A stretch of DNA of 64,000 nt, from the NCBI GenBank assembly GCA_043764095.1, contig JAYUKX010000141.1, forward strand, positions 62,001-126,000, in the 5' to 3' direction. Below are positions 1 through 9,346 of this stretch, one piece after another. Both the position numbers and the translations under genes were made by a program. Under the pieces are notes generated by a model. That model ran no database searches. It worked only from the letters and a program-made list of their open reading frames with translations, and had not been told where the DNA came from. The stretch's first letter is position 1. Every line of letters begins with the position of its first letter. Origin of the DNA: M3007 sp043764095 (GTDB lineage Bacteria > Bacteroidota > Bacteroidia > Chitinophagales > Saprospiraceae).

Positions 1-1701
1 AGCGGATCGTTTACCGAACTCGGCAGCCCGATTAATTTAGCGATTGTTGGCGGAAGCCATATACACAGTGGTTTGCCAGGTACTAACGGAGCGGTACAGT
101 TCCCATTGGCAGCAACCCTCGACAGTGATCTTAAGGGTGGCATTTATGCTGCAATGCAAAATACCTTTACACTCACTGCTGAACAACGTGCCATGCTGAT
201 GGCCCGCGGATTGTATGTCAATATTCATACCTTGTTGAATCCAACCGGTGAAATCAGGGGTAACCTCTTGGCAGAAGCCGCTGCTTACTTCTTCTCCCCC
301 ATGTCGGGCGCTAGCCAAACTACTCCTGTAGATGTGGAAGCGAGCGGTATGCTGGTATTGGAAGTGAGTGATAAAAAAATCGTGGCAGTTGGTTCCTTTA
401 GTGGACTGGAGCATGATTTTGATCCATCAATTGCCGACGGTGCGCACCTGCACCAAAATTTTGCGGGTAGCAATGGTGACGTAAAAATAGTACTTGACGT
501 AGATGCTGATGCCGACCTGCGTGGTGGTGCATTTCAAGCGGCTAATAATGCCTACAGTGTACCGTCAGAATTTATCGACACCATCCGTAAGCGGATGATT
601 TATGCGAATATACATACTACCGGTAACGCTGGAGGTGAAATACGCGGACAACTGATGCCAATGGCCGCTTCGTATTTCCATACGTCATTAGCCGGAATCA
701 ATCAGGTGCCAGCAGTAGGAACAAGTGGTTCGGGTGGTTTAAAATTAGAATTAAACGGCAATTTACTGACCTGCACTGGTAGTTTTAACGATCTAGTTGG
801 ACAGTTTGACCCGAATATCGCAGGTGGTGCACATATTCATAGTGCGACAACAGGTAATGCTGGCAATATTGCGCTCGATCTCAAGACTACAGTAGATGCA
901 GGTTTACAAAGCGGCAGTTTTGAAGCAGACCAAAATACATTTACATTGTCGGACAATCAAATTGACCTGTTGCGCACCAGCGAATGGTATGCAAATATCC
1001 ATACAACCACCAATGCAAGCGGCGAGATCCGCGGACAGGTACTAGCAGAGATCAACCTCTTCCCTGATGTTCCGACAGTGACATTGCCGTTACCAGGTAC
1101 TACGATCAACGTGCAAGGATTACCAGCTGACCTATTGACGATCAACTGGACACCTTCCATAGACCCCGACGGCGACAAAGTGATCTATGTATGGCAGGTG
1201 GCATTAGATGCCAACTTTAGTACGATACTTTATATGCAGGGAACTGATATAAATCCATTGACGACTATTACCTATGGCGAATTAGATGCATTGCTCATTG
1301 CTAATAGCGTACCGCTGGGCACTACCGTCACGGTATTCCACCGGGTAGTGGCTACCGATGGCTCCAATTTTACGGCAGGTGTTGCTACGCAGGTGAAACT
1401 TACCCGCGGCATTGTTTCTGGCACTGATGAACTGCTGGCTAATACATTCGCAGTAACCATACAGCCAAGTATTACGTTAGGTCAACCCGTTACTGTGCAG
1501 ATTGACGCTCAAGAACGTAGTGAAAGCCAATTGTTGATCACCAACAGCCTGGGTCAGGTTATTGCGACACAACAAATGAGCCTAAATCAAGGAATGCAGC
1601 AGTACCTATTGCCTTTCGATACTTATGCTCCGGGCGTATATTACCTTTCTTTACAAACAGATAAAGGGGTATTACCAGCAATGCGGGTATTGAAACAATA
1701 A
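1..1701 (+). CDS. CHRD-repeat T9SS-secreted protein (3' part)
   Basis: The reading frame is already open at base 1, so the true start lies upstream; 566 residues are visible. The protein holds repeated CHRD-like units: GGSHIH/GGAHIH motifs alternate with ANIHTTxNxxGEIRGQ motifs, giving one truncated and two complete copies over about the first 350 residues. An Ig/fibronectin-like stretch follows, and the last ~85 residues match a T9SS type A sorting domain (LLITNSLGQVI, then APGVYYLSL). CHRD domains are extracellular, so this is probably a surface or secreted protein exported by the type IX system and cleaved at the tail. Substrate or partner is unknown. A strong terminator follows directly. 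Confidence 0.85.
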   Translation, partial: SGSFTELGSPINLAIVGGSHIHSGLPGTNGAVQFPLAATLDSDLKGGIYAAMQNTFTLTAEQRAMLMARGLYVNIHTLLNPTGEIRGNLLAEAAAYFFSPMSGASQTTPVDVEASGMLVLEVSDKKIVAVGSFSGLEHDFDPSIADGAHLHQNFAGSNGDVKIVLDVDADADLRGGAFQAANNAYSVPSEFIDTIRKRMIYANIHTTGNAGGEIRGQLMPMAASYFHTSLAGINQVPAVGTSGSGGLKLELNGNLLTCTGSFNDLVGQFDPNIAGGAHIHSATTGNAGNIALDLKTTVDAGLQSGSFEADQNTFTLSDNQIDLLRTSEWYANIHTTTNASGEIRGQVLAEINLFPDVPTVTLPLPGTTINVQGLPADLLTINWTPSIDPDGDKVIYVWQVALDANFSTILYMQGTDINPLTTITYGELDALLIANSVPLGTTVTVFHRVVATDGSNFTAGVATQVKLTRGIVSGTDELLANTFAVTIQPSITLGQPVTVQIDAQERSESQLLITNSLGQVIATQQMSLNQGMQQYLLPFDTYAPGVYYLSLQTDKGVLPAMRVLKQ

Positions 1702-1733
1702 ACTATTACAGCATAATTTTTGAATAAATATTG

Positions 1734-1769
1734 GGCGGCAACACAGGAGGTGTTGTCGCCTTTTTTTTT
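1734..1769 (+). terminator. Intrinsic terminator of the CHRD gene
   Basis: An 11-bp stem (GGCGGCAACAC pairing with GTGTTGTCGCC, one G-U pair) around a 5-nt loop is followed by nine T residues. It lies 33 nt after the CHRD stop codon and insulates it from the convergent CoA-transferase gene. Confidence 0.9.
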
Positions 1770-1877
1770 GATTTTACCGATGTAGTAAATGCATACCTAG
1801 AAAGCAAAAGCAAGGAATGTTTTTTTAGACAGGATGAAAAGGAGTAATTATTTTGGGTGATCTCGGGATAAAGTATG

Positions 1878-2960
1878 TTACACGTCAATTTTAAACGCAT
1901 TCGTCATCAACCGCTTACTTGTTTTGCCATCATTCATTTCTTCTTCCAATACCATCGCTTGTGCCGCCGGCAATTGCATTACTTCTTCCATATTACGGAT
2001 CCTACCCGCTGGCACACCCGCACTTTTCAATTTTTCCATCAAACTTGCGGCATCAAATGTTGCAATTGATTTTGATAAATTAGCAATTAATGCACCTCGG
2101 TTTTTTACCCGATCGCTATTGGTTTTATACTCAGGTAGTTCTATCATTTCAGGCATATTTAAAGCCTCGCATAGTCGTATAAATTGCCGCTGTGTACCCA
2201 CCGCCAATACCACTGGTTGACCGTCGGCACAGGTAAATACATCGCCATAAGGGGCAATATTGGGGTGTTGTGTACCCATTGGCCTTGGAATATAACCCGT
2301 ATTCAAATAATTGGATGCCTGGTTCACCAACGAAGCCAAAGCACTTTCCATCAAAGAAGTACTCACGATATATCCCTTTCCCGAACGCTCACGATGGAGT
2401 AGCGCAATAAGAATCGCTTCTTTCAATTGATGTCCCGCTAATAGATCGATCAATGCAACAGGCATTTTTACTGGAGGTCTATTGGGTTCGCCATTGATAT
2501 GCAAAAATCCCGCTTCGGCCTGTAGTACCATATCAAAAGCGGGTGTTTCGTCTTCTGGATCGGCAAAAGCGTTAAGTTGTGCAAAAATAAGGCGCGGGTT
2601 TAGGTTTTGCAGCGTTGTTGCATCTACCCGCATTTTGAGTGCCGAACTAGGCTTGAAATTAGAAATAACAATATCCGCATCTTGTATCAGTGCATGTGCT
2701 GTTGCTTGATCTTCTGATGCCGTCAAATCTAAATAAACGTGTTTTTTATGCCAATTTACGCTAAAAAAATAAGCAGAAGTAGTTGATTCTTGCGATTCGC
2801 TAGGAGTTTTCCAACTCCGTGTCATATCGCCTCCCGTTTTGCTATTTTCAATTTTGACCACTTGAGCACCTAGTTCAGCGAAAAACATACCGACGGCAGG
2901 ACCTGCCAAAACAGAAGCCAATTCAACCACTTTTAATTCAGAAAAAGGATAATGCATCAT
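1878..2960 (-). CDS. CaiB/BaiF family (family III) CoA-transferase
   Basis: The 360-residue product has the N-terminal family III signature (LKVVELASVLAGPAVGMFFAELGAQVVKIE) and an Asp at about residue 172, in a MPVALIDLLAG context, where the catalytic Asp of formyl-CoA transferase and CaiB lies. These enzymes move CoA between an acyl-CoA and a free acid in the cytoplasm; the substrate cannot be read here. Length is slightly short for the family. I start at the ATG at 2960 (a second ATG is at 2957) rather than 2978, because 2978 would overlap the preceding gene. It lies 7 nt after the type B T9SS gene on the same strand and may be co-transcribed, although the functions look unrelated. Confidence 0.85.
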   Translation of the reverse strand: MMHYPFSELKVVELASVLAGPAVGMFFAELGAQVVKIENSKTGGDMTRSWKTPSESQESTTSAYFFSVNWHKKHVYLDLTASEDQATAHALIQDADIVISNFKPSSALKMRVDATTLQNLNPRLIFAQLNAFADPEDETPAFDMVLQAEAGFLHINGEPNRPPVKMPVALIDLLAGHQLKEAILIALLHRERSGKGYIVSTSLMESALASLVNQASNYLNTGYIPRPMGTQHPNIAPYGDVFTCADGQPVVLAVGTQRQFIRLCEALNMPEMIELPEYKTNSDRVKNRGALIANLSKSIATFDAASLMEKLKSAGVPAGRIRNMEEVMQLPAAQAMVLEEEMNDGKTSKRLMTNAFKIDV

Positions 2961-2967
2961 ATTGGAG

Positions 2968-5388
2968 TTAACGTACAATTGTAATATCCCCCTGCACCGT
3001 AAACTTCCTACCGGGTACGTGCTCTATTTCAGCCACAAAGATAAAAACACCGGGGTTTGCATCTTTATTTCGCACTGTGCCATCCCAGCCGCTGCTGCGT
3101 TCATTGGTCATGGCGTTTTTAGTTTCAAAAACTAAATTGCCCCAACGGTCATAAATCCGCAACCAATTAATAGGTACTGGATCTTTGCTAAATAAGATAA
3201 ACCGATCATTTCCTTCATTATCCGCTGGGTAAATGATATTAGGCGCAAAAATTTTAGGTTGAATGACCAATTGTACCCGATCCGTTGCGGTACAACCTTC
3301 GCTATCGGTTACCGTAACTGTAAACCAAGTTGTTTCCTGAGGTCTTACGGTTATTTGTGTGCAATTTTCACACATTGTCTCATTAGGCATCCATTCGGTA
3401 AGTTCGATAGGTCGGCTAGGAGATGAGCCGAGTAAAACCGATTCGCCTGGTTCTAGCGGTTCGTCTATCCGAATAATCTCAGCAGTTACCCCAAGGCTGT
3501 CGGGTTGCCCAATAGAAATATCAATTGGATAATTGTAACACCCTGTGGAATCTTTTACAACTAATGTATAATCTCCTGATTTTAAGCCTGTTACTGGCGA
3601 ATTATAGGTATAGTTTTTACCGCCATTTACAGAGTATTGGTAAGGTTCTAAACCGCCACTGGGTTGCCCAAAGTTTACGCTTGCATCCGACAAACCAAAA
3701 CAAGAGGGTAGGGTAGTCTGGTAGGGAAACTTAGGTGAATTGAACGAAGCGGTAAGCGTATCTTCTGCAAAATCGGTACGGCGGCATACACCAAGATACC
3801 CACGTGCGGTGTATTTGCCGGGGGAATAAGCCACAAAAAAGGAATCTGCTCCGTATTGCAGTAAAGAATCTTTGAAATACCATTGCACACCATCGAATCT
3901 ACCACTGGCCACTAACGTATCCGGGCAAACGCCATCTCCAATAATATTTAATGCGATATTGGGTTTGGCTACTTTGCTAAAACCGCTAAAAAAGCCACCA
4001 AAACCCGCTGCACCATTTCTGCCAAAATAGGCCACTTGTACAGCACCTTCTGCAATAATGCTTACCGTATTGGGAGGATTATTAGAGGAAAATAACGTGA
4101 GGTTGCGGTAAGTGACAAAATCGGGGTTACCCTGAACTGCGCTGGGCGCGCCAATAGACGCAACTACACCATCTAAACGAACAGTTACCAACGAATCGCG
4201 CACAGCCACGATCATTAGACCGCCATCGTATTTGACTGCACCTATTTGATTGGGCTGGTAAATATTATCCACTGCATTCGGGATGGCGCAAGAAATGGGC
4301 GGTACAAAAATAAGACCTCCAGTACGTTTTTCATCATCAGTACCGGCCACGCCGCCTACTACCTGATATACATAGGATGGTTTAGAGGTAAGAATATGTA
4401 AATTACCTGCATTTGTAAACTGCGCGGTGGGAATTTGGAAATAATCGCTGGCATTAAGTGTGGCAGAAGGTGTTGAATTGCCATTTAGAAAAACCTGTGT
4501 ACCATTTTCATGTGCTACCACGTAAGGAATTTCAATGACGTTACCACCATTGCCTTTACAAAGGATATATTCTTCACCAACGAGATCAACAGGTACAATT
4601 TGATCTACACCAATATCATTAGCACTTTCGTTCACAGGCGCACCAGTCCAAGAGCCTACATTTACTGCAATCGGTTTACTGGCAGTCACGAGGGAGCCGA
4701 TCATGCCATTAGGTGGCTGGAAAGTCGCATTACTACCTATATATTGTGCCACTACAAGCGATTGTCCGGCCATTAAGGTAAAATTAGCAGCGCCAGCAAT
4801 TTGCACATCGGCTCCATTTACCCTAAATCGTACACCGGTATCGTATTCGGAAAGTGAAATTTGGGTGCTATCTTCGGTGGCGATCATACCAATAAAATTG
4901 GAGCGGCCATTACCTTGGCTAGCCCCTTGTATCATTTGACCAGTTCTAAATACTTGTCCTAGCGCAGCCCGACCTTTACAGGTAAGATCACAGGCTTGGA
5001 ATTGCGATTCACTGTGCGCTCTGAAATTTGCATAAAATTTCTTTTCAGCAACCAAAACAAAACCTTTATTATTGAGCGGCTGATGTAGTTCGCTTTCTCC
5101 AACCAAGGTAAGGGTGTTATTAGAATTACCGATATCGTATCGCTTAGGCGTACTATTAGAAATGACTAAAACAGACAAAACTGTACCATCGGTAGTTTGA
5201 ATAGAAACGGGGAATGGGGTAGTTTCTGGCGTAGTAAGATACAGATATTGAGGGCCCCATTCGCCCCTAGCGTGCATAGGAGGTACCCAGTGTATAGAGT
5301 CTAACTGCGAAAATGCTTGAAAAAAGCCACATAAAAGACTTAATACAAGGATTAATTGGCGAGTTTTACGAAAAAAAAATAAGTACAT
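2968..5388 (-). CDS. T9SS type B secreted protein with IgGFc-binding-like and SprB-repeat regions
   Basis: The 806-residue protein begins with a signal peptide ending near FFQAFSQ. Residues ~100-480 resemble the IgGFc-binding protein N-terminal domain seen in Bacteroidota cell-surface proteins (for example MIGSLVTASKPIAVNVGSWTG and DIGVDQIVPVDLVGEEY). A SprB-type repeat follows at ~590-660 (CFGLSDASVNFGQPSGGLEP). The tail has the gliding-motility-associated type B sorting domain (FAPNIIYPADNEGND, LRIYDRWGNLVFET, GWDGT). A cell-surface adhesin or gliding-related role is inferred. A TATATTTG box lies only 4 nt upstream of the ATG, suggesting a leaderless transcript. Confidence 0.85.
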   Translation of the reverse strand: MYLFFFRKTRQLILVLSLLCGFFQAFSQLDSIHWVPPMHARGEWGPQYLYLTTPETTPFPVSIQTTDGTVLSVLVISNSTPKRYDIGNSNNTLTLVGESELHQPLNNKGFVLVAEKKFYANFRAHSESQFQACDLTCKGRAALGQVFRTGQMIQGASQGNGRSNFIGMIATEDSTQISLSEYDTGVRFRVNGADVQIAGAANFTLMAGQSLVVAQYIGSNATFQPPNGMIGSLVTASKPIAVNVGSWTGAPVNESANDIGVDQIVPVDLVGEEYILCKGNGGNVIEIPYVVAHENGTQVFLNGNSTPSATLNASDYFQIPTAQFTNAGNLHILTSKPSYVYQVVGGVAGTDDEKRTGGLIFVPPISCAIPNAVDNIYQPNQIGAVKYDGGLMIVAVRDSLVTVRLDGVVASIGAPSAVQGNPDFVTYRNLTLFSSNNPPNTVSIIAEGAVQVAYFGRNGAAGFGGFFSGFSKVAKPNIALNIIGDGVCPDTLVASGRFDGVQWYFKDSLLQYGADSFFVAYSPGKYTARGYLGVCRRTDFAEDTLTASFNSPKFPYQTTLPSCFGLSDASVNFGQPSGGLEPYQYSVNGGKNYTYNSPVTGLKSGDYTLVVKDSTGCYNYPIDISIGQPDSLGVTAEIIRIDEPLEPGESVLLGSSPSRPIELTEWMPNETMCENCTQITVRPQETTWFTVTVTDSEGCTATDRVQLVIQPKIFAPNIIYPADNEGNDRFILFSKDPVPINWLRIYDRWGNLVFETKNAMTNERSSGWDGTVRNKDANPGVFIFVAEIEHVPGRKFTVQGDITIVR

Positions 5389-5392
5389 GGGG

Positions 5393-5400
5393 CAAATATA
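5393..5400 (-). promoter_or_regulatory. -7 box TATATTTG, 4 nt before the start codon
   Basis: The minus strand reads TATATTTG, matching the Bacteroidota TAnnTTTG consensus, then 4 nt, then the ATG at 5388. No clear TTTG lies ~19 bp further upstream. The spacing predicts transcription starting at or within a few bases of the start codon. Confidence 0.45.
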
Positions 5401-5534
5401 GGTATTTCTAGTATAAACTAAAGGGATTTGCGTTTACAGATAGTTGTACCAAACAAAAAAAATATTTTTGCTAAATCGTTTTTCTACCGAATAATGTATC
5501 CATATTTGCGCATTAAATATTTACACAGTCCATT

Positions 5535-7862
5535 ATGAATAGATTAAAGTACGTCGCCATTATTTTCTTTGGTATCATTACTTGCAATGCCTTGAGTAAA
5601 TGTAAAAACAGCAGTAGCCTTGTGGACGGGGGGGCTGTTCCTGATAAAATTAGTTATAATTTTCATGTTCGACCTATCCTTTCTGACAAATGTTTTAAAT
5701 GTCATGGACCGGATAAAAGTCAGATTAAAGCAGGTTTAAGGCTAGATAAAGAAGAGTTTGCTTATGCGCCATTGAAAGAAACAGCAGGTGCTTTTGCCAT
5801 AGTTGCTGGCAAACCAGAGGCATCGGAATTAATCAAAAGGATTACATCTAAAGATCCTTCTTATCAAATGCCCACCCCCGAATCGCACCTCGGAACATTG
5901 TCGGAACGGGAAATTAATATTTTGGAAAAATGGATACAACAAGGCGGTAAATACGAAAAACACTGGGCATTTATAACGCCTGAAAAAGCCGAAATTCCAG
6001 CTATAAATGATAAAAAATGGCCTAAAAACGAAATTGACTATTTCACTTTAGCCAAAATGACCGAAAAGGGGATAAAACATAACCCAGAAGCACAAAAAGA
6101 ACACTTACTCAAACGTATTTCCATTGATTTGACTGGATTACTTCCAAATCCGTCCGACATTGATGCCTTTCTAGCCGATAATAGCGAAAATGCTTACGAA
6201 AAAGCCATTGATCGGCTATTAGCCCAGCCGCAATATGGTGAAAAAATGGGGCTTCTGTGGCTCGATATTGCTCGGTATTCGGATAGTTATGGTTATCAAG
6301 ACGATAATATAAGAACGCAATGGCCTTATCGAGATTGGGTGATTCACGCGTTTAATGAGAACCTGCCTTATGACCAATTTGTCATGTGGCAACTCGCAGG
6401 CGACCTCTTACCCAATGCCAATAAAGAACAGATTTTAGCCACTGCTTTCTTGCGCAACCATAAATACACCGAAGAGGGCGGCGTGATTCCAGAAGAATAC
6501 CGTGTAGAGTATATTTTGGATAAAGTTAAGACCTTTTCAAAAGGTATGCTCGCATTGACAGTTGAGTGCGCTCAATGCCACGACCATAAATACGACCCTA
6601 TTAGTCAAAAGGATTATTACCAAATGTTTGGCTTTTTTAATTCCTCCAAAGAAGTTGGTTACGAAGGCGACGTAAGCATTTCCAAACCAGCCAAAACGCC
6701 CGTTTTGCCTTTGACCAAGCAAGAAATAAAAGATATTTTGACCTTTATCAACCATAGAGATACCAATGCTTTGTCGGTCTCTGTTATGGGCGAAATGGAC
6801 ACCATCCGCAAAACACATATCCTAAATAGGGGTGCTTACGACAAACCGGGAGAAATCGTTCAGCCCGCCGCGTTGAGTGCCGTTTTGACCTTCGATACCA
6901 CCCAGTTTCAGCGCAATCGCCTTGGTTTGGCACAATGGACAATTGACAAAAAAAATCCTTTAACAGCGCGTGTTTTTGTCAATCAGGTTTGGCAGGAGTT
7001 TTTCGGACTTGGTTTGGTAAAAACTGCTGGCGACTTTGGTATGCAGGGCAATTTACCCTCACACCCTGAATTACTGGACTGGCTTGCTGTGGATTTTATG
7101 GAGCATAAATGGGATGTTAAACGATTGGTCAAGCAAATTTTACTTTCTGCTACTTATCGCCAATCCTCCGAAATAACCGAACAGCACCTGCAAACTGATC
7201 CCGATAATGTGTATTTGGCTAGAGCACCAAGGATACGCATGAAAGCCGAGTTTATTCGCGATATGGTATTGGAAACCAGTCAGCTACTGTTTAAAGAAAT
7301 TGGAGGCCCAAGCGTAAAACCATACCAACCCAAAGGGCTTTGGGAAAGTTCTTCATCGGGTAGGGGCGTACTGAAAACATATATCCAAGACAAAGACAGT
7401 GCACTCTACCGAAGGGGAATGTACACTTTTATCAAACTTACCCTGCCCCCGCCTTCCATGGTGATGTTTGATGCCAGCAACCGCGACCAATGCGAAATAA
7501 AACGCTCGAGGACGAATACGCCACTCCAGGCATTGATTATGATGAATGACCCAACGGTATTGGAGGCTTCACGGGTCTTTGCTCAACGGCTCTTAGCGCA
7601 GCCTAAATCATTGGATGACCAAATTGCGATTGCTTTCAAAACGATTGTTTGTCGCAATGGCTCACAAAAAGAATTGACGATCCTGAAAAACTACTATGCA
7701 GAGCAATTAGCGGAATTTAAATCCCAAAAACTGAATGCCGCCAAAACCCTAAAAGTAGGGGAGTGGCCAATCGATAAAACACTGAATCCCGACGAATCCG
7801 CTGCTTTAATGAAAGTAGTGAATGTCATTTATAACATGGAAGAAGCCATTACTAAAACTTAA
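5535..7862 (+). CDS. PSCyt1/DUF1549/DUF1553 (PSD1-type) multihaem cytochrome protein
   Basis: The 775-residue exported protein has an N-terminal hydrophobic segment, a PSCyt1-like haem site CFKCH (C53, C56, H57, with RPILSDKC and GLRLD), a DUF1549 region (ISIDLTGLLPNPSDI, WLDIARYSDSYGYQ), a second CxxCH (C345, C348, H349 in ECAQCHDHKYDPI) and a DUF1553 region (ARVFVNQVWQEFFGLGLV, SNRDQCEIKRSRTNTPLQAL). This architecture is common in Planctomycetes, Verrucomicrobia and Bacteroidota and is nearly always followed by a DUF1501 gene, as here (3 nt away). The molecular role of the family is unresolved. It is somewhat shorter than many relatives, which carry an extra LamG-like insert. A run of seven G residues at 5628-5634 lies just after the membrane segment. 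Confidence 0.9.
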   Translation: MNRLKYVAIIFFGIITCNALSKCKNSSSLVDGGAVPDKISYNFHVRPILSDKCFKCHGPDKSQIKAGLRLDKEEFAYAPLKETAGAFAIVAGKPEASELIKRITSKDPSYQMPTPESHLGTLSEREINILEKWIQQGGKYEKHWAFITPEKAEIPAINDKKWPKNEIDYFTLAKMTEKGIKHNPEAQKEHLLKRISIDLTGLLPNPSDIDAFLADNSENAYEKAIDRLLAQPQYGEKMGLLWLDIARYSDSYGYQDDNIRTQWPYRDWVIHAFNENLPYDQFVMWQLAGDLLPNANKEQILATAFLRNHKYTEEGGVIPEEYRVEYILDKVKTFSKGMLALTVECAQCHDHKYDPISQKDYYQMFGFFNSSKEVGYEGDVSISKPAKTPVLPLTKQEIKDILTFINHRDTNALSVSVMGEMDTIRKTHILNRGAYDKPGEIVQPAALSAVLTFDTTQFQRNRLGLAQWTIDKKNPLTARVFVNQVWQEFFGLGLVKTAGDFGMQGNLPSHPELLDWLAVDFMEHKWDVKRLVKQILLSATYRQSSEITEQHLQTDPDNVYLARAPRIRMKAEFIRDMVLETSQLLFKEIGGPSVKPYQPKGLWESSSSGRGVLKTYIQDKDSALYRRGMYTFIKLTLPPPSMVMFDASNRDQCEIKRSRTNTPLQALIMMNDPTVLEASRVFAQRLLAQPKSLDDQIAIAFKTIVCRNGSQKELTILKNYYAEQLAEFKSQKLNAAKTLKVGEWPIDKTLNPDESAALMKVVNVIYNMEEAITKT

Positions 7863-7865
7863 ATT

Positions 7866-9311
7866 ATGGAAAAGCAAATACTTGAGCATGGCCTCAATAT
7901 GAACCGCCGGAAATTTTTGTCCCGAATGAGTCTCGGACTTGGTAGCGTGGCCTTAGGCTCGCTGTTGGTACCTGATTTGTTTTCAGGTAACCTGGAAGAA
8001 ACCATTATGGCGGGGCTACCGCATTTTGCCCCAAAAGCAAAACGGGTCATTTATCTCTTCCAAAATGGTGCGCCTTCACAATTGGATTTGTTCGATTACA
8101 AACCTAAATTGAAGGAAATGCACGGTCAGGAATTGCCCGCATCTATCCGTATGGGCCAACGCTTGACGGGTATGACCGCAGATCAAAAGGCTTTCCCGAT
8201 GGCCAGTTCCAAATTTGCTTTTTCACCAGCGGGCAATCACGGTATGTGGATGAGTGAATTGCTCCCATATACTTCCAAAGTAGCGGACGACCTTTGTTTT
8301 ATAAGGACCATGTACACGGAGGCCATTAACCACGATCCAGCACTTACTTTTTTCCAAACTGGCGCGCAAGTAGGCAACCGCCCAAGTATGGGGGCATGGC
8401 TTAGTTATGGTTTGGGTAGCGAAAATAAAAACTTACCTGCTTTTTGCGTGCTTTTATCCAAAGGAAAAGGCAATGGTCAAGGTGTTTATTCCAAATTGTG
8501 GACAAACGGCTTTTTAGATTCCGTACACCAAGGCGTGCAATTTAGCAACGGCGAAAACCCGGTACTTTACTTAAATAATCCAGAATCGGTGGATAAAGCA
8601 GACCGCCGGACGATGCTGGATAAAGTAGCCGAACTCAACGAAGAAGGTTATAAGCAGTTTGGCGACCCGGAAATCAATGCTAAAATACAGCAGTATGAAA
8701 TGGCGTACCGTATGCAAACCGCTGTGCCAGAAGTAACAGATATAAAATCGGAACCTCAAAGCATTATTAAGTTGTATGGTCCCGATTGTTTGGTACCGGG
8801 TACTTATGCTGCCAATTGCTTATTGGCACGTAAATTATCGGAAAATGGCGTTCGATTTGTCCAAATTTACCACCAAGGTTGGGATGCGCACGACAACTTG
8901 CCTTCTCAAATTGTTGGTCAATGTAAAGATACCGATCAGTCCTCTGCGGCCTTGATTACCGATCTCAAACAACGTGGCTTATTGGACGAAACACTTGTTA
9001 TTTGGGGCGGCGAATTTGGCCGTACCAATTATTGCCAAGGTACTTTAACCGCTGATAATTACGGGCGCGATCACCACCCACGGTGTTTTACCATTTGGAT
9101 GGCCGGTGGTGGTGTAAAACCAGGCGTTTATGGAGAAACCGACGATTTTGGGTATAATATCCAGAAAGATCCCGTGCATGTACACGATTTCCAAGCAACC
9201 GCACTCCATTTAATGGGACTTAACCATGAGCAACTGGTGTATAAGCACTTGGGGCGCAGGTATCGACTCACGGACGTACATGGTAAGGTTATTAATGGAT
9301 TAATCGCTTAA
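7866..9311 (+). CDS. DUF1501 (sulfatase-like fold) Tat-exported protein
   Basis: The 481-residue product carries a Tat-type signal (NRRKFLSRMSLGLGSVALGSL). The start at 7866 sits 3 nt after the upstream stop; an internal ATG at 7899 directly before NRRKF is an equally good start. The core has DUF1501 hallmarks: YLFQNGAPSQLDLFDYKPKL, RFVQIYHQGWDAHDNL, WGGEFGRTNYCQG and GRDHHPRCFTIWMAGGG. DUF1501 belongs to the alkaline-phosphatase/sulfatase-like superfamily, but no activity is established. Because Tat cargo folds before export, a metal cofactor is plausible. It is an obligate genomic partner of the preceding PSD1-type gene and is almost certainly in one operon with it. Confidence 0.9.
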   Translation: MEKQILEHGLNMNRRKFLSRMSLGLGSVALGSLLVPDLFSGNLEETIMAGLPHFAPKAKRVIYLFQNGAPSQLDLFDYKPKLKEMHGQELPASIRMGQRLTGMTADQKAFPMASSKFAFSPAGNHGMWMSELLPYTSKVADDLCFIRTMYTEAINHDPALTFFQTGAQVGNRPSMGAWLSYGLGSENKNLPAFCVLLSKGKGNGQGVYSKLWTNGFLDSVHQGVQFSNGENPVLYLNNPESVDKADRRTMLDKVAELNEEGYKQFGDPEINAKIQQYEMAYRMQTAVPEVTDIKSEPQSIIKLYGPDCLVPGTYAANCLLARKLSENGVRFVQIYHQGWDAHDNLPSQIVGQCKDTDQSSAALITDLKQRGLLDETLVIWGGEFGRTNYCQGTLTADNYGRDHHPRCFTIWMAGGGVKPGVYGETDDFGYNIQKDPVHVHDFQATALHLMGLNHEQLVYKHLGRRYRLTDVHGKVINGLIA

Positions 9312-9346
9312 ATCAGTGCTCTACTTCAACCTTTTAAGTGTGCTTT